This document shows positions 16,345-27,169 of a stretch of 64,000 nucleotides of DNA, in pieces (within the stretch, counting starts at the first letter, position 1; every line of letters starts with the position of its first letter). The notes beneath the pieces are model-generated. The model had not been told where the DNA came from and searched no databases. It saw nothing but the letters and a program-made list of their open reading frames with translations. Source of the stretch: Amorphophallus konjac (lineage: Eukaryota; Streptophyta; Magnoliopsida; Alismatales; Araceae); assembly GCA_022559845.1 (NCBI GenBank), contig JAHNEJ010001806.1:62001-126000 (forward strand), read 5' to 3'. The translations under genes were made by a program, and so were the position numbers.

Positions 16345-17626
16345 GCCTTGGACATCATTTTACTCCGTATAATTCTTTTGTCCCTAGTCCACATCCAATT
16401 GAAGTTGAAATGGCGCCATTAACAACATTTCCTTGTCAAGATAAGGTTGGCTCATTCATCACATTTGTACATTAAATAGTTCTAATCGATTTGTCTTCTT
16501 GGCTGAACTTATGCACCACCACCGTCCTTTTTTTTTTCAATCTGATTTCAGATCTGTTATTGATTGGTTAACTTTATAATCATATTTATGAATACCATTT
16601 AAATCTTTCCAATTTTTCATGACATCTATATGATAACCAGGGAGCAAATGGAGCCATACAACACGTGGCAGATTCGGTGATGTGCTCATCAGTAGCAAGT
16701 ATTCAAACAACAACAGACCAGGTAATATTCCATATTTGTGTAGAAAATATTTTAATTAGTATCATGACTGCTTCCAATTTTGTTACACTTGTCCTGCTGC
16801 CAGTAGCTCCAGTTATTTTTGTTTTCATTGCTTCCAGTTTTTAGAATATTTTGGGTGTAGTAGTATCTGATGACTAAGGTTTGAATCACTAAACTGGGGC
16901 AGTGACTGGGGAGGATTAACTTAAAGATGGGCGGGGTTTGGAAGGTGCTGAGAAGCTAAGCTATGCATGTCCCTGCTTGTCCACAGTTTGTAGGTTGGTG
17001 GATGAGCAAGATACTCCTGGGAAGGAGATGGTCAGCAAAAACTCTCCCCAACAACTTTATACTCCACTGTCACATATTCTTTAATTTATCCCTGTCAATT
17101 TGAGGTATAGGATCTTTTCATGTATGGTTGCATTATTTTTCTCATGTCCGTGTCTCGGCCCACGTCGCAACCACCTATGCATTATAGAGGTTTTTTTCCG
17201 CCGGTTCGATGACAATGTTTAACTTTTAAGTTTGGTTCCAGTTTAATTCTCGATTCTCTCGATTGGACACTGCCGCGCCCACTACCCAGGCGAGAGATTT
17301 CTACCCCACCATCAGAAAATACCAGTACGACCACTGCCCCTAAATCGTAGTCTGTGCTCGGTTTACTTTGAACTTTGTTTAATAAAATTATAATAATATC
17401 TACATTCAACTTATTGGCACTCAGTTAACTTGCATTTCGGGGGCTTCCTTATTTTTCAATATTTCTTCTAATATTCGTTGATTGGCCTTGAACAGATCAC
17501 ATGTAGTTCCATTTGTCACATTGCTTGAAGATGAGATCTGTTGAAACTAAATATTCGGTTGTTTCATTGCAGCAGTTTTTATTGGAACCAAGTGGTGGCA
17601 AAGTTCAGAGGGCAATGCCTACTTAA
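16345..17626 (+). pseudogene. Exon-like fragments carried by the Helitron (unidentified gene)
   Basis: Three plus-strand segments have splice signals and compatible phase. The first (16345-16445) follows 'aatctag', contains PHPIEVEMAPLTTFPCQDK and stops at AAG|gttgg. The second (16641-16721) follows 'aaccag', encodes GANGAIQHVADSVMCSSVAS plus seven more residues, and ends CAG|gtaat. The third (17573-17626) follows 'ttgcag', encodes QFLLEPSGGKVQRAMPT and ends in TAA. Both internal junctions are phase 0, so the three can be read as the C-terminus of one spliced protein. A possible earlier exon lies near 15001-15109 (AANDCDIEPVEYEFSTLKDL). I do not recognise the parent gene. Capture by the Helitron is inferred from position. 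Confidence 0.5.
17188..17255 (+). repeat. Second copy of the Helitron head inside the Helitron
   Basis: The words 'ggtttttttccgccggttc' and '...tgtttaacttttaag' occur here and again 15-80 bases from the 5' terminus (about 14712-14765, 'ggtttttttccgccggttca'). The match fades after about 70 bases. It marks either a truncated second Helitron end or an internal duplication of the subterminal region. Confidence 0.75.
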
Positions 17627-18671
17627 AAATAAAGGTATTGTTTCATTATAGTAAGGTTTCATTATCTATTGTTTACCGAAATTATATCTATGAACCGATT
17701 TCAGATGTCTTTGTTTCTTGGTCAATCACATAATTCCTTGCAAAGTAGAATACCACTAAATATTGCTTATCTTGAATGTAGAATGATGTTATAAAACCCA
17801 TATCTTTGTTGGAGATTCAGGTTCCAGAAAACTCATATCTCATATAGTTCTTAAAGTTTATGTGATGCTCTTACAATCATTCTCATTTTCTAGATCACCA
17901 ACTAAACTCGGCCACCATTTGACATGAAATTTCTTGTGCAGATTGTCAATTTTTTGAAAGTGCTATAAACTTGAAGATTTTTGTAACTGGTTTAGCTAAC
18001 TTTATCAATCCAATGGGATTAAGCAAGACCACACACATCCAGAAATTCAATAGATGAGAGTTCTTTCAATGAACTGAATGAGGTATGCCATCACATAAAA
18101 GGTCAAAAAGATTCTTATTGATAAATATTGAGGAAAATCAAAGATGTTATAAAAGGTCAATAATATGCTATGTGACTGGTGAAAAAGGCAAAAAGAATTA
18201 TGCCTGTAGAATGGATGAAGTGCCTAGAGTCCACATTAATAATGAGTTCAAATGACATGAATGGTGTTACAAGTGCATTACAACTCTATAAAAACCATCC
18301 ATCCAAGTTTTTAGGGTGATGATTGCATGAATAAATCAATTTCTTACCTGAAAATTATAAAAGACAGGGATAGCATAGGAAAAAACGTGGGGGGCAGTCC
18401 CATGGCAGAGTTTGCACATACAGTTAGCTTGGGAGTAGGCTCAATTTTGGCTGGGCATAGTCAAAGAGAAAATAGAATGATAGATGTTCCCTCTGCTGGC
18501 TTCCCCATGGGTTATTTTGACTATGTGGGCCCCAAGTGACTCATGACAGTGATTGCTGCACCACGTGGTCTGTAGTATGGATCACCAATGATATTTAAGA
18601 ACCAATATGAAAAGGTTTGACACTCATTCGTATTATCATTATAATTTGAAAAAAAAAATCAAGGTAAAACC

Positions 18672-18698
18672 ACGCGCGTAGCGCGTTCCTTTGACTAG
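18672..18698 (+). terminator. Helitron 3' hairpin and CTAG terminus
   Basis: A short GC-rich palindrome (ACGCGC / GCGCGT around a gta loop) is followed by 'tcctttga' and CTAG. In Helitrons this structure marks the end of rolling-circle transfer. Confidence 0.8.
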
Positions 18699-18980
18699 TG
18701 TTCATTGATGGCACACTGCCCTGCCCACTATGCTTTCTCCAACCCTTCCTTTTCCTCTTCCACTGCTGAGCCAGCTCTTGGCCCTCTTTACCTAACAGCA
18801 GCAGCAACATCAGCTGCTGTTGTATGGTTGCTCTCTACCATGTCTGACTCAGCTCTTGGACAAGTCTCGTCTCCAATACCATGACCACTAAAGATGCTTG
18901 GAATTCCCTTACACAATCATATAAGCCACCTTATAAACTCCGATAAATGGTGTTTTCTAAACTCTTCTTCACATCCACGG
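18699..18980. other. Host DNA between Helitron and hAT element
   Basis: A 282-bp stretch ending in the left target duplication ATCCACGG (18973-18980). It would be contiguous with 39626 onwards before the hAT insertion. No gene is seen. Confidence 0.5.
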
Positions 18981-19312
18981 CTATGTAATCTGAGGCGTGA
19001 GGCGAGCGAGGCGACCAGGGGGTCGCCTCACGCCTCAAAGGCCTAGGCAATGGCCGAGACGTTTGAGGTGAGATATTATTAAAAAATTAAAATTATATGT
19101 CAAAATATCACAAAAATATTTTTTTAAACAGTGAATATCATAAAACTGCATATACACTAAACAAGAAAAACAACTAACAAGTGCAATATTATAACAAAAC
19201 AAAAATAGTTAAACAACCAAACAAGTTAATTACATAATCCCATAACACAAAGTGTTTCAAATCTCTCAACTCTCAAGCCTCCTCATCACTCATAAAAAAG
19301 GAGTCGTCCCTA

Positions 19313-21087
19313 TGTTGGCAGCAAATTTTGCTTTGCAAAAATACCTCCGCTTTTATTTAGTTGGAGCAGAAATGGGCCAACTTGGAGTTGGAAGACCCGT
19401 ACGGGGTCGGAGGGACCCGTACGGGGTCGCCCTCACCCGAACGGGTCCGCCCGGAGGTGGGCAAACCCGCGCGAGGCCACCCTTGGGCGGGCGGACCCGT
19501 CCGGGGTCGCCCGACCCCGCGTGGGACCCACCCGGGGTCCGCGACCCCGGGGAGGTTCCCCCGGGAGCGCGCGACCCCGGGGAGGTCCTCCGGGGGTCGC
19601 GCGACCCCGGGAAGGTCCCGGACCGTCCCGGGGGCACGCGACCCCGGGGAGGTCCCAGACCGTCCCGGGGGGCGCGCGACCCCGGGGAGGTCCCGGACCG
19701 TCCCGGGGACCTCCCACCCCGGGGAGGTTCCATTCCCGCGCACGGACTTAAACCAATTTGAAAATGGGACCCCCCCGGGGTCATTTTCATCCTGCTGGAC
19801 CCGTACGGGGTCGAACACTCCCGGGAAGGTTCCCCACTTCTATAAATAGACCCCCAGAGGTCCAAGGAAAAAAAAAAGGAGAGAGAAGACACAAGTGACA
19901 ACCTACGGAAGACACTTGAAGCATTTGTTCGTTTGTCTTAGCCCGCGTGGGGTAAGTCCCCGAGTCTTGTACTTATGCCCCTACGGGGTATATTTACGTT
20001 TATGCCCCTCAGCGGGCCGTGTTTGTAATTATGCCCCTCAGCGGACCATGTTTATAAGTCTTTACGCCCCGGGACGACTAAGTCTTGTATTTCTGCCCTT
20101 ATAATGGCGAAATTACAAAACTATCCTTCTCGAGACTGTAAAAGACCGAAGTCCTGTAATTTACAGTTATACCCTGTAATCTTTTGTAATTGGGACTATG
20201 TCCCTATCTCCCGCTCCAAAGTGGAAGTTTGTACAGTCGACAATTCGCCGACAACCTTTGTACTCATATGGAATTGTAAAAGCACTCAGCATGCTCCATG
20301 TGTATCCTCGAGGGAAAAATTGCATGAAAACCCTTGGCTTTCCAAAATTGTGTATATACCCCTCCTTCGGCCAAATTGACAGATGTGTGCATTCCATGAA
20401 GCCCCTTGTCATTCCTTCGGTCCGGAAGTGTTGTCAACTCAGTCCAGCACTCGGGTATCATCTCAAACCTAAGTCTAGGGTCTGGTAAAATTACCAAAAT
20501 ACCCCTGTGACCTAAAAATGACCTCAGAGCCCTTGAAACCCTCCAGAAATGGCCTCAATGCCTTGGGAAGTCAGAAATCCAGTCCTACTTCCATTCCAGC
20601 CCAAGAATTTCAGCAATGCCCCTGGCCTGAAAAATTACCAAAATACCCCTAGGTTGGTAAAATTACCGAAATACCCTCGGAGTCCAAAAAACTTCTCTCC
20701 ATTTCAAAAATGCCTATGGCTCTCGCATATTTGCGTTTCTATTCCTAAATCTTAGGGTTTTGCTCAGACTTAGCCCTAATTTTATTAACTTGTTGGTGGT
20801 AAATGAGTGGTCATGGAGAGTCTCTCGAGTGAGCCTGCCCTCCACATCAGAACCCTTGTAGAAGCCTTTTGGGACCTCTTGGACAGTCAAACAAAGGTGT
20901 TCGGACGTTAGGCCAATGTAAATCAACACTGACTCCGGTCAGTGGGGAAAGGTCCAGCACTCGAACCCAAATCGTCTGATACTATGCGCATCCACGGAAT
21001 AAACCTCTCTACGCAGAGGAATGACTCTTTTCAAAAAGACACCATTTATTTTATTTTTCCTACGTCGAAAATATTCCGTGTCGAATA
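19313..21087 (+). repeat. 5' LTR of Tat-1
   Basis: Starts TGTTGGCAGCAAATTTTGC. It should end ...CAACA, but this copy ends in 'cgaata' where the 3' LTR and the related LTR at 49808 have 'ccaaca'. The U3 part (19390-19735) is a GC-rich tandem array built on GACCCCGGGGAGGTCC, which gives long false ORFs in several frames on both strands. Downstream of the TATA box lie repeated 'tatgcccct(a/c)' phrases. Confidence 0.92.
19841..19848 (+). promoter_or_regulatory. TATA box of the Tat-1 5' LTR
   Basis: TATAAATA lies just after the GC-rich U3 array and about 30 bases before an A-rich stretch. The same sequence stands at the corresponding place in the 3' LTR and in the second Tat element. It is the probable RNA polymerase II core promoter of the retrotransposon. 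Confidence 0.75.
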
Positions 21088-21106
21088 GACTGGCACGCCC
21101 GGTGGG
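21088..21106 (+). other. Primer-binding region of Tat-1
   Basis: GACTGGCACGCCCGGTGGG directly follows the LTR. The same words follow the LTR of the second Tat element at 49809, and the motif is characteristic of plant Tat elements. Which tRNA primes cannot be settled by eye. Confidence 0.8.
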
Positions 21107-21292
21107 ACTTTTCCCGCCTTTCTTCTTTCTGTCAAAGAAAGTCTCTAAACCTTCTTCAAGGTTCTGATTGCCCCTCTTCCTCTTACAGGACGGGAAGATG
21201 AGGGCATATCTCTCTGTTCAATTGAGAGCTCTTTGTGCATCTGCACGCCACTCCTTTCGTGCTACGCACCACCACCAACACCAGCAACAGCG

Positions 21293-24200
21293 ATGGCAGC
21301 CGTCACCTACGGCCCCGAGATCGTTGCCAACCATGCCAGGATCGGCTACCTGGCAACACCACTTGTTTTCGGCGACTTCCCAGCGGTCGTCGATTCGCCC
21401 TTCTTCTTGGGCGTGGTTCCGGTGGCTGAAGCCAGTTCAGCCATGTCTGCAACAACTGTCGGGGGCGTCAGGCCTTTGGCTCCAACGACTGATCGGGTCT
21501 GCCCGGTCAACAAGACAACTGTCGGGGGCGTCAGGCCCTCGGCCCCATCAGCTGGCCGGGTCAGTCCGGTCCATAAGTCAACTATTGAGGGCGGCAAGCT
21601 CTCCGCAATTGTCGGCCGGGTTCGCCCGGCCAACAAGCCAGCCGTCGGGGGTGCCAGGCCCTCGGCTTCAACAATTGGTCGAGTCTGTTCGGCCACCAAG
21701 CCAGCTTCTGAAGGCGTCAGGCCTTCGGCTTCGTCGATTGGTCGGGTTTACCCGGCCAAGAAATCAATCATTGAGGGTGTCATACCCTGTACTTTATCAA
21801 CCGGCCGGGCTCGCCCGGTCAAGGAAACCGTCCTCAAGGGTGTCAGACCCTCTGCTGCAGCATCTGGCCGGGTCCATCCGGTCAACTCTCCAAGTGTTAA
21901 GGGTGTCAAGCCCTTCATCCCGACAACCAGCCGAGCTCCCTTGGCTGCTACGTCAATGGCCGAAGGTGTCAGGCCTTCTGCCCCGGCTATTGGCCGAGTC
22001 TTCTCGGTCAATCAAATCTCTGCGGGCGTCGCTCCTGCTCAACGGGGGCAACGCCGCCGCCGTAACGACGCCAAACCTACTGCGGCCACCCTCAGAGGTG
22101 CTGCCTCTGCTCAACGAGGGCAACGCCGCCGTCGTCAGGATGACGTCATGCCTATGGCGGGTGCCACCACCGCCGCCCCTGCCCAATGGGGGCAACACCG
22201 TAGCCGCAAGGGTGCAAGGCCCGAAGCGGCTGTCTCACGCTCCGGCAAGACTGTAATTGTCAGAGATATTCGCATCCGGCTCGATGGAGGAGAGCCGATC
22301 CTGCCACGGGATCGTCATGTCCCGACTATTTCTACCTCCAACCGCTTCGAGCCCCTCCGGCAAGTCCGGGAGAAAGGAGCGAAGAAGGAGAAGTCTGCCG
22401 TACCGGCGGCAACCCAGGACCTTCTGCAACGGCCCAAGCCACGAGCTCCCCGTCCAAGGACAGGGGGTAACCAAGTGGAGGAGCGCCAGCTCCACTTGAA
22501 GAAGGTTTGGGTCACCAAGGAGGAGGTCCGGATTATAAGACGTGCCAGGGCGGAGGAGCCTTTTTGCATGTCGGATCTTCGACGAATGCGGAGTCCGACA
22601 AGTACTGAAGCCTCAGTCTCTCCGAAATCTACAAATCAGCCCCTACGGGGGCAGAAGCGCCGTGGAGCTGGCAAGAAGGTGCGGCCGACTTTCCCGTGGG
22701 CCAGTTCCACACACACGGAGGAGGATCGCTCACCTCAAGCAGCCACATCCCGAGTGTCTGTCTTCGACAGACTTGGGAGGCCGCCCAAGCCGGAGCGACA
22801 ACCGCCCAAGAAAAAGCGGGTGGTCCAGGTGACCGATGACACTGTCAAAGTGTTCACCTGTTACGCCACCTCCGGTGACAAACAACCCGAGAACGCCGCG
22901 GGAGAGCTCGATCATCCCATCCAATATTTAAGAAGGTCAAGGCCGGTCTCCCGGATTCTAGCACAAACACAACAGGCGCCGGCCGCCGGTACATCTCAAC
23001 CCGAGCCGGCACGCCAAGAAGAGCGCCAGGAAGACGTCCACAGTGTTGATGGGGACAGTCGCTCCCGGCACGAAGAAGAGCTGGGGGAAGAGCTACGGGC
23101 CCCCACATTGGACGAGCTTCGACGGAAAAACCAAGAGCGCAAGAACCTCTTACAGTCGCTTTTGCGCGAAAAGGAGGTTCCTTCTCCGCCTCAGGCGGCA
23201 CCAGCTGGAGCGGATCAGCAGCCTTCTACCATTCCAGCAGCAGCCAATGCCTCTGTCACCGCTGCAAGACTCCCACTGGCAGTGGACTTTGAAGTCCCGC
23301 CGCATGAAGCCAATGCGCGGTCATCTGCTACTCCTGCTGCAGAAAGCCTCATGGCGCAGAAGCAGATGATCGAGCGCATCGTGGAAGCGAAGTTCGCTCA
23401 ACATGGCGAGGGGGTGGCTACCGTTGATTTGTACAGCGTGCCTTAACTCCTCCATCATCAATTCAAGAAGCTTCCACCAGACTGCCCGAAGGCCCCGAAA
23501 CTTCAGAAATTCAACGGGCAGGGTTCTCCACATGAACACCTAGCCTATTACATGACGGCCATGGGTGAATTAGCCTTGGAAGAGGCATACTTGCTGCGGT
23601 ATTTCGCCACGTCCTTGACTGGCACCGCCTTCCAATGGTATTCAAGGCTAAAGCCCAACTCAGTATCTGATTGGGCTGATATGCAAAAGAAGTTTGTCGA
23701 CCGCTTCCAAATGGTCGAACGCAAAGTCTCCCTAGCAGAGCTTTGTTCCCTTCGACAGAAGAAGGGTGAAACAGCATTGGACTTCATCAAGCGATGGAGG
23801 GACGTCAGCATGCGCTGCGATAATCCTCCGACGCCTGAAGATGCAATCACCATCTGCTGTAGGGGTCTCTCGGCAGAAGTCAGCGAAAAGCTTCTGGGCT
23901 CCAATATCAGGAGCTTCGACCAGCTCAACACGGTCGTGGCGGAGATTGAGATGTTCTTCGCTGATCACCCTGCACAAGCCTCTACAAAAGGCAAACCTTC
24001 CAAAGACCGTCTGGCTAGCAGTAAGGAGGTGAATGCCGTGGACTTCTCCCCGACGAATGGAGATAAAGGGGAAGGAAAGTCCAAAGGGAAAGGCAAGAAG
24101 TCTGGTGATAAGACAAATGCGTCTTTCTTAGCGGAGAACATGAAGACGCCTTATTCCTTCAGAAAGGAGCATACTAAGATGCTCTTTGATCTATGTATGA

Positions 24201-25513
24201 AGGAGCAGCTCGTCACTCTGCCGGACCCGCGGAAGCCCGCGGAGGTGGATAAGACAGATGATCCAACCTATTGTGTGTATCACCAAAGGTTGGGTCACAC
24301 CGTCGGGGATTGCTATGTTTTCAAGAATATAGCAGAGGAGCTCATTCAAAAGGGCCTGGTAAATATGCTGGGCCATGCAGTCGATCCACCCCAGCCTCAT
24401 CCTTGGAGCCGATCGAACCGGTCAACTAACGTGGTCCATTTGGTGGCGATGGCTTCAAGATCCAATGCCTCCGAAGCCGGGCCCTCAAGTCGACAGCCCA
24501 ATGGTGGTCCCAGAGCCACTCATCCTCCATTCCCAGAATGTTTAGCGCTGCAGAGGACCATCCGGAAGATCCGAGGGGAAGTCCGGCAGCTGCGACAAGA
24601 ACAGAGACTCCTGCTGCAGTTCCTGGAAAGCATTGATCAGCAGTTGTCCACTTTCCCTTTTGGCCCATTTGCCAGGGGGTTAACTCCAGCCCACATACGG
24701 GAGGCAGGTGTATCACCTGCCGGTCGGGCCCCACTCAGGGGTTGGCTCTCTGAGGAGTCCTCGGATTCAACCGAAGACGAGGAGGACTCACCGGAAGACG
24801 TGGAGGCTCCACTTCAAGTCGAGCTCCCAGAGAAGTTATACTCCTTCCCTTTGGAGAAAACTCCTGATATCTTCTTCGCATGTCAGCGGGCGGGGTTGAT
24901 TAGCCCGTCACCTCTAGAGCAGACACCAGGTGCTACTTTTCATCAAGGCTATTGCCCATATCATGAAATTGTTGGCCATGTTATCCACAACTGTGAGCCG
25001 TTTAAGGAACTCGCAGAAGACTTAATCAGGCGAGGGAAGGTCAACATGGGTGAATTCTTGGTCGACCCACCGCAGCCGCATGCACAAAGGAGTCTTCACT
25101 TCTCTGTCAACGTCATTCACGCTGCAGCAGCCTTCCAGTTCCCCGAGCCACAGGAGGAGGGAGTTAGTTCCCAGGGAGCCAGTTCCCAATCGCCCAAGTC
25201 CACGCTCTGGTATCCAGGGTGGCGACCCTCTCACCAGTGTTCCTTCCCCAAGGAGGACACTGAGAAGATTTTTGACAAGCTTCTGGAGGATGGCTGGGTT
25301 CTGACACATGACCCACCGTCTTATTACAACGAGACGGCCAAGAGACACCCCCGCTATTGCAAGTATCATGCAAGGGTGTCTCATCCCACTCGGCAATGTC
25401 CAGAGGTTCAAGACTTCATTGAAGCCCTCATCCAGAGAGGGGTTGTCGATACTCAGGGGAATTCCATGACAAGGTTCCGCCTTGCAGAGGCCGCCAGGGA
25501 GACTCTCCAGTAG
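21293..25513 (+). pseudogene. Tat-1 gag, one in-frame stop
   Basis: The start MAAVTYGP (21293) is chosen because the second Tat element has an ATG with similar residues (MAAIIYGP, 50018). The region from about 21458 to 22010 encodes nine copies of a 21-residue repeat of the type GGVRPSAxxxGRVxPVNK. A retrotransposon gag domain follows at about 23460-23960 (ATSLTGTAFQWYSRLKPNSV, FVDRF, DFIKRWRDVSMRCDNPP). Three modules of the form YC-x2-H-x4-[GS]H-x4-C lie at about 24269, 24950 and 25355; the first two are followed by DPPQPH. A TAA at 23444-23446 stops the frame before the gag domain (the second Tat element keeps an amino-acid codon there). The frame then stays open to TAG at 25511-25513. Gag forms the cytoplasmic particle that packages element RNA. 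Confidence 0.85.
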
Positions 25514-27169
25514 GCCCGGCGAGAAACCGAAGCTTTTTCCCGATTAGCCCGGCCAAGTGAGCCCGCGGAAAATGATGAATTCCCATTACTCACTAAAGGC
25601 AAGGCCACCTATAAAGGGCCTAAGGTCCAGAACCTAGGATGTCAAGCCGTGGGAGAGATTTCCAAGACCCGTCCCAGGTCAAGTCAACCTGGCATCGTCG
25701 TAACAGAGAACTCTCAGCCAGATAACAAAGGCAAGGCCAAGGCGTCAGAGCCCTCAGCCAAAGCTCCTGCCCAGTCAGCAAGGCTGTTAGTCGTGGAGAG
25801 GACTCGACCTCTTGAGCCCGCGAAGACCCCAGTGAAAGCTTCTGTCAAGCTGGCGCAGCCGCCAATTGTAGAAAGGCCTCAGCAGCTCAAGCAAGCAAAT
25901 CCACCGGTCCAAGCAAAGTCGATGGAACCACAAAGCTCCCAGAGGCCCCACTGCGGACTAGCAGAGTTCCAAGAGTTGTCTCCTGAAATAATTGCTCAGA
26001 CAATCAATGCCACCTTCCAAGCTCAGCCGGAGGAGGCCAATTGGACCAAGGTTGCCCCCAGAAAGAGCCGTGGCGCTAAAACTCCTAAGGAGTTAGCCCG
26101 GAGCAAGAAGCAAAATTCTGGGGGCAAGCGAGTCCCACTGCCGAAGCAAACTCCTCTCTCTTCTCAAGAGGCAGCACGCCAAAAGAAGCAGGAGAAGAAT
26201 CACAGAAAGAATTTGAAGAGGAGGTTGAAGAAGCAAGCCGAGCTAGCCGCTGCTATGGAGGCTCCTAAGGAGCCAACTCCTCTACAAAGACTTCAAAAGC
26301 TCATAGATGAGCTGGAGGAGTACACTCCCCCTCGCCCCACCAGGGTCGTCACTTTAGACGAATATATCCCCTGGGACAAACTTGGGCGCAAAGCCCGTCT
26401 TCTGCAATGGCTCCGAGAAATGGTCCACCGTCTTGAAGAAGGTGGAGACTTCCCAATCCCGGAGGAGCTCTCCTTATTCTATAAAGATGAGGAGCTCACT
26501 GTCGAGATGCTCGAGGAAATGTTGCAAGAGCTCTCCTACAACATGGTGGCGATTCCGCCGTCCGACAATATTTATTGTCCCACAGCTGATAGGACTGGAG
26601 GCCAGGCTCCTATGGCGACATATCAGCGCCGCTCGGCAAGGAATGGCCGGGGACGTGGTCGAGGTCGTAGCCGAGGACGTGGACGTGAAGGTCCCCTGGC
26701 TCTTGATCGGGTCATACTGTTCAGAGAGGAAAAGCCGGGTCCTATCCCAGAAACTCAAGTTCGGGGAATCCCTTTCATCCTCAGCCCCTCAGAGGGTTCA
26801 TTCCCCATCTCAACGGCTAAGCCGGGTGGCGTCCCTTTTACAATCGCCTCCTCCGATGAAGAAGAGGAGCCAGCCAAGTCGCCAGTGCGCGAGGAGGCGT
26901 CAGAGCAAGCTGACCCCTCCAACAGGGTCGAGACTACAAGCCCAGCAGGTCCTTCTAATGAAGACCACCATGATGGGCCTTTGCCACCTCCAGAGGAATC
27001 CTTGGCTCCGCTGTTCCAAGAAGATGCGGAAGGCCAGAATGCGGAGGAGCGCCCTTTTAAGCGAGAAAAGCTCAGAAGCCTCGCCAGGCGCCGAAGACCC
27101 TGGTGGAGATTATCCCGCCATTTGATAAGACCCGAGCTCGGGCAGACCGCAAAATCATTCATCATATGA
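25514..27169 (+). CDS. Tat-1 gag-pol linker region, same frame after TAG
   Basis: The frame that ends at TAG 25511-25513 reopens without a shift and runs to 27169 (506 codons from the first ATG at 25649). It is Lys/Pro/Glu-rich, with a basic stretch around 26185-26240 (KKQEKNHRKNLKRRLKKQ) and an Arg/Gly tract near 26640-26690 (RNGRGRGRGRSRGRGREG) of the kind that binds RNA. It has no enzyme motif. Because gag, this part and the TAG share one frame, stop-codon read-through is conceivable, but simple mutation is as likely. The frame ends where the protease frame begins (27103), so a frameshift is needed to join them. Confidence 0.6.
   Translation, partial: ARRETEAFSRLARPSEPAENDEFPLLTKGKATYKGPKVQNLGCQAVGEISKTRPRSSQPGIVVTENSQPDNKGKAKASEPSAKAPAQSARLLVVERTRPLEPAKTPVKASVKLAQPPIVERPQQLKQANPPVQAKSMEPQSSQRPHCGLAEFQELSPEIIAQTINATFQAQPEEANWTKVAPRKSRGAKTPKELARSKKQNSGGKRVPLPKQTPLSSQEAARQKKQEKNHRKNLKRRLKKQAELAAAMEAPKEPTPLQRLQKLIDELEEYTPPRPTRVVTLDEYIPWDKLGRKARLLQWLREMVHRLEEGGDFPIPEELSLFYKDEELTVEMLEEMLQELSYNMVAIPPSDNIYCPTADRTGGQAPMATYQRRSARNGRGRGRGRSRGRGREGPLALDRVILFREEKPGPIPETQVRGIPFILSPSEGSFPISTAKPGGVPFTIASSDEEEEPAKSPVREEASEQADPSNRVETTSPAGPSNEDHHDGPLPPPEESLAPLFQEDAEGQNAEERPFKREKLRSLARRRRPWWRLSRHLIRPELGQTAKSFII

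Larger units (their letters stand above)
14685..18698 (+). mobile_element. Non-autonomous Helitron with complete ends
   Basis: The 5' end is TCTATACTATATACTATAAG, the usual TC start of plant Helitrons. The 3' end is CTAG at 18695-18698, preceded by a GC-rich hairpin (ACGCGC-gta-GCGCGT, 18672-18686) nine bases upstream. It sits between A (14684) and T (18699), the expected A/T target, with no target duplication. At 4014 bp it has no long ORF and no Rep or helicase motif, so it must be mobilised in trans. The interior is AT-rich, with intron-like stretches and short exon-like pieces, the usual look of a Helitron that has picked up gene fragments. Confidence 0.85.

Noticed and set aside
19353..19901. 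Long Pro/Gly/Arg-rich ORFs of up to 182 codons on both strands (also 33823-34435 and 48014-48535)
   Set aside because: They are open only because the GC-rich U3 tandem repeat of the LTR lacks stop codons in most frames; they change with repeat number.
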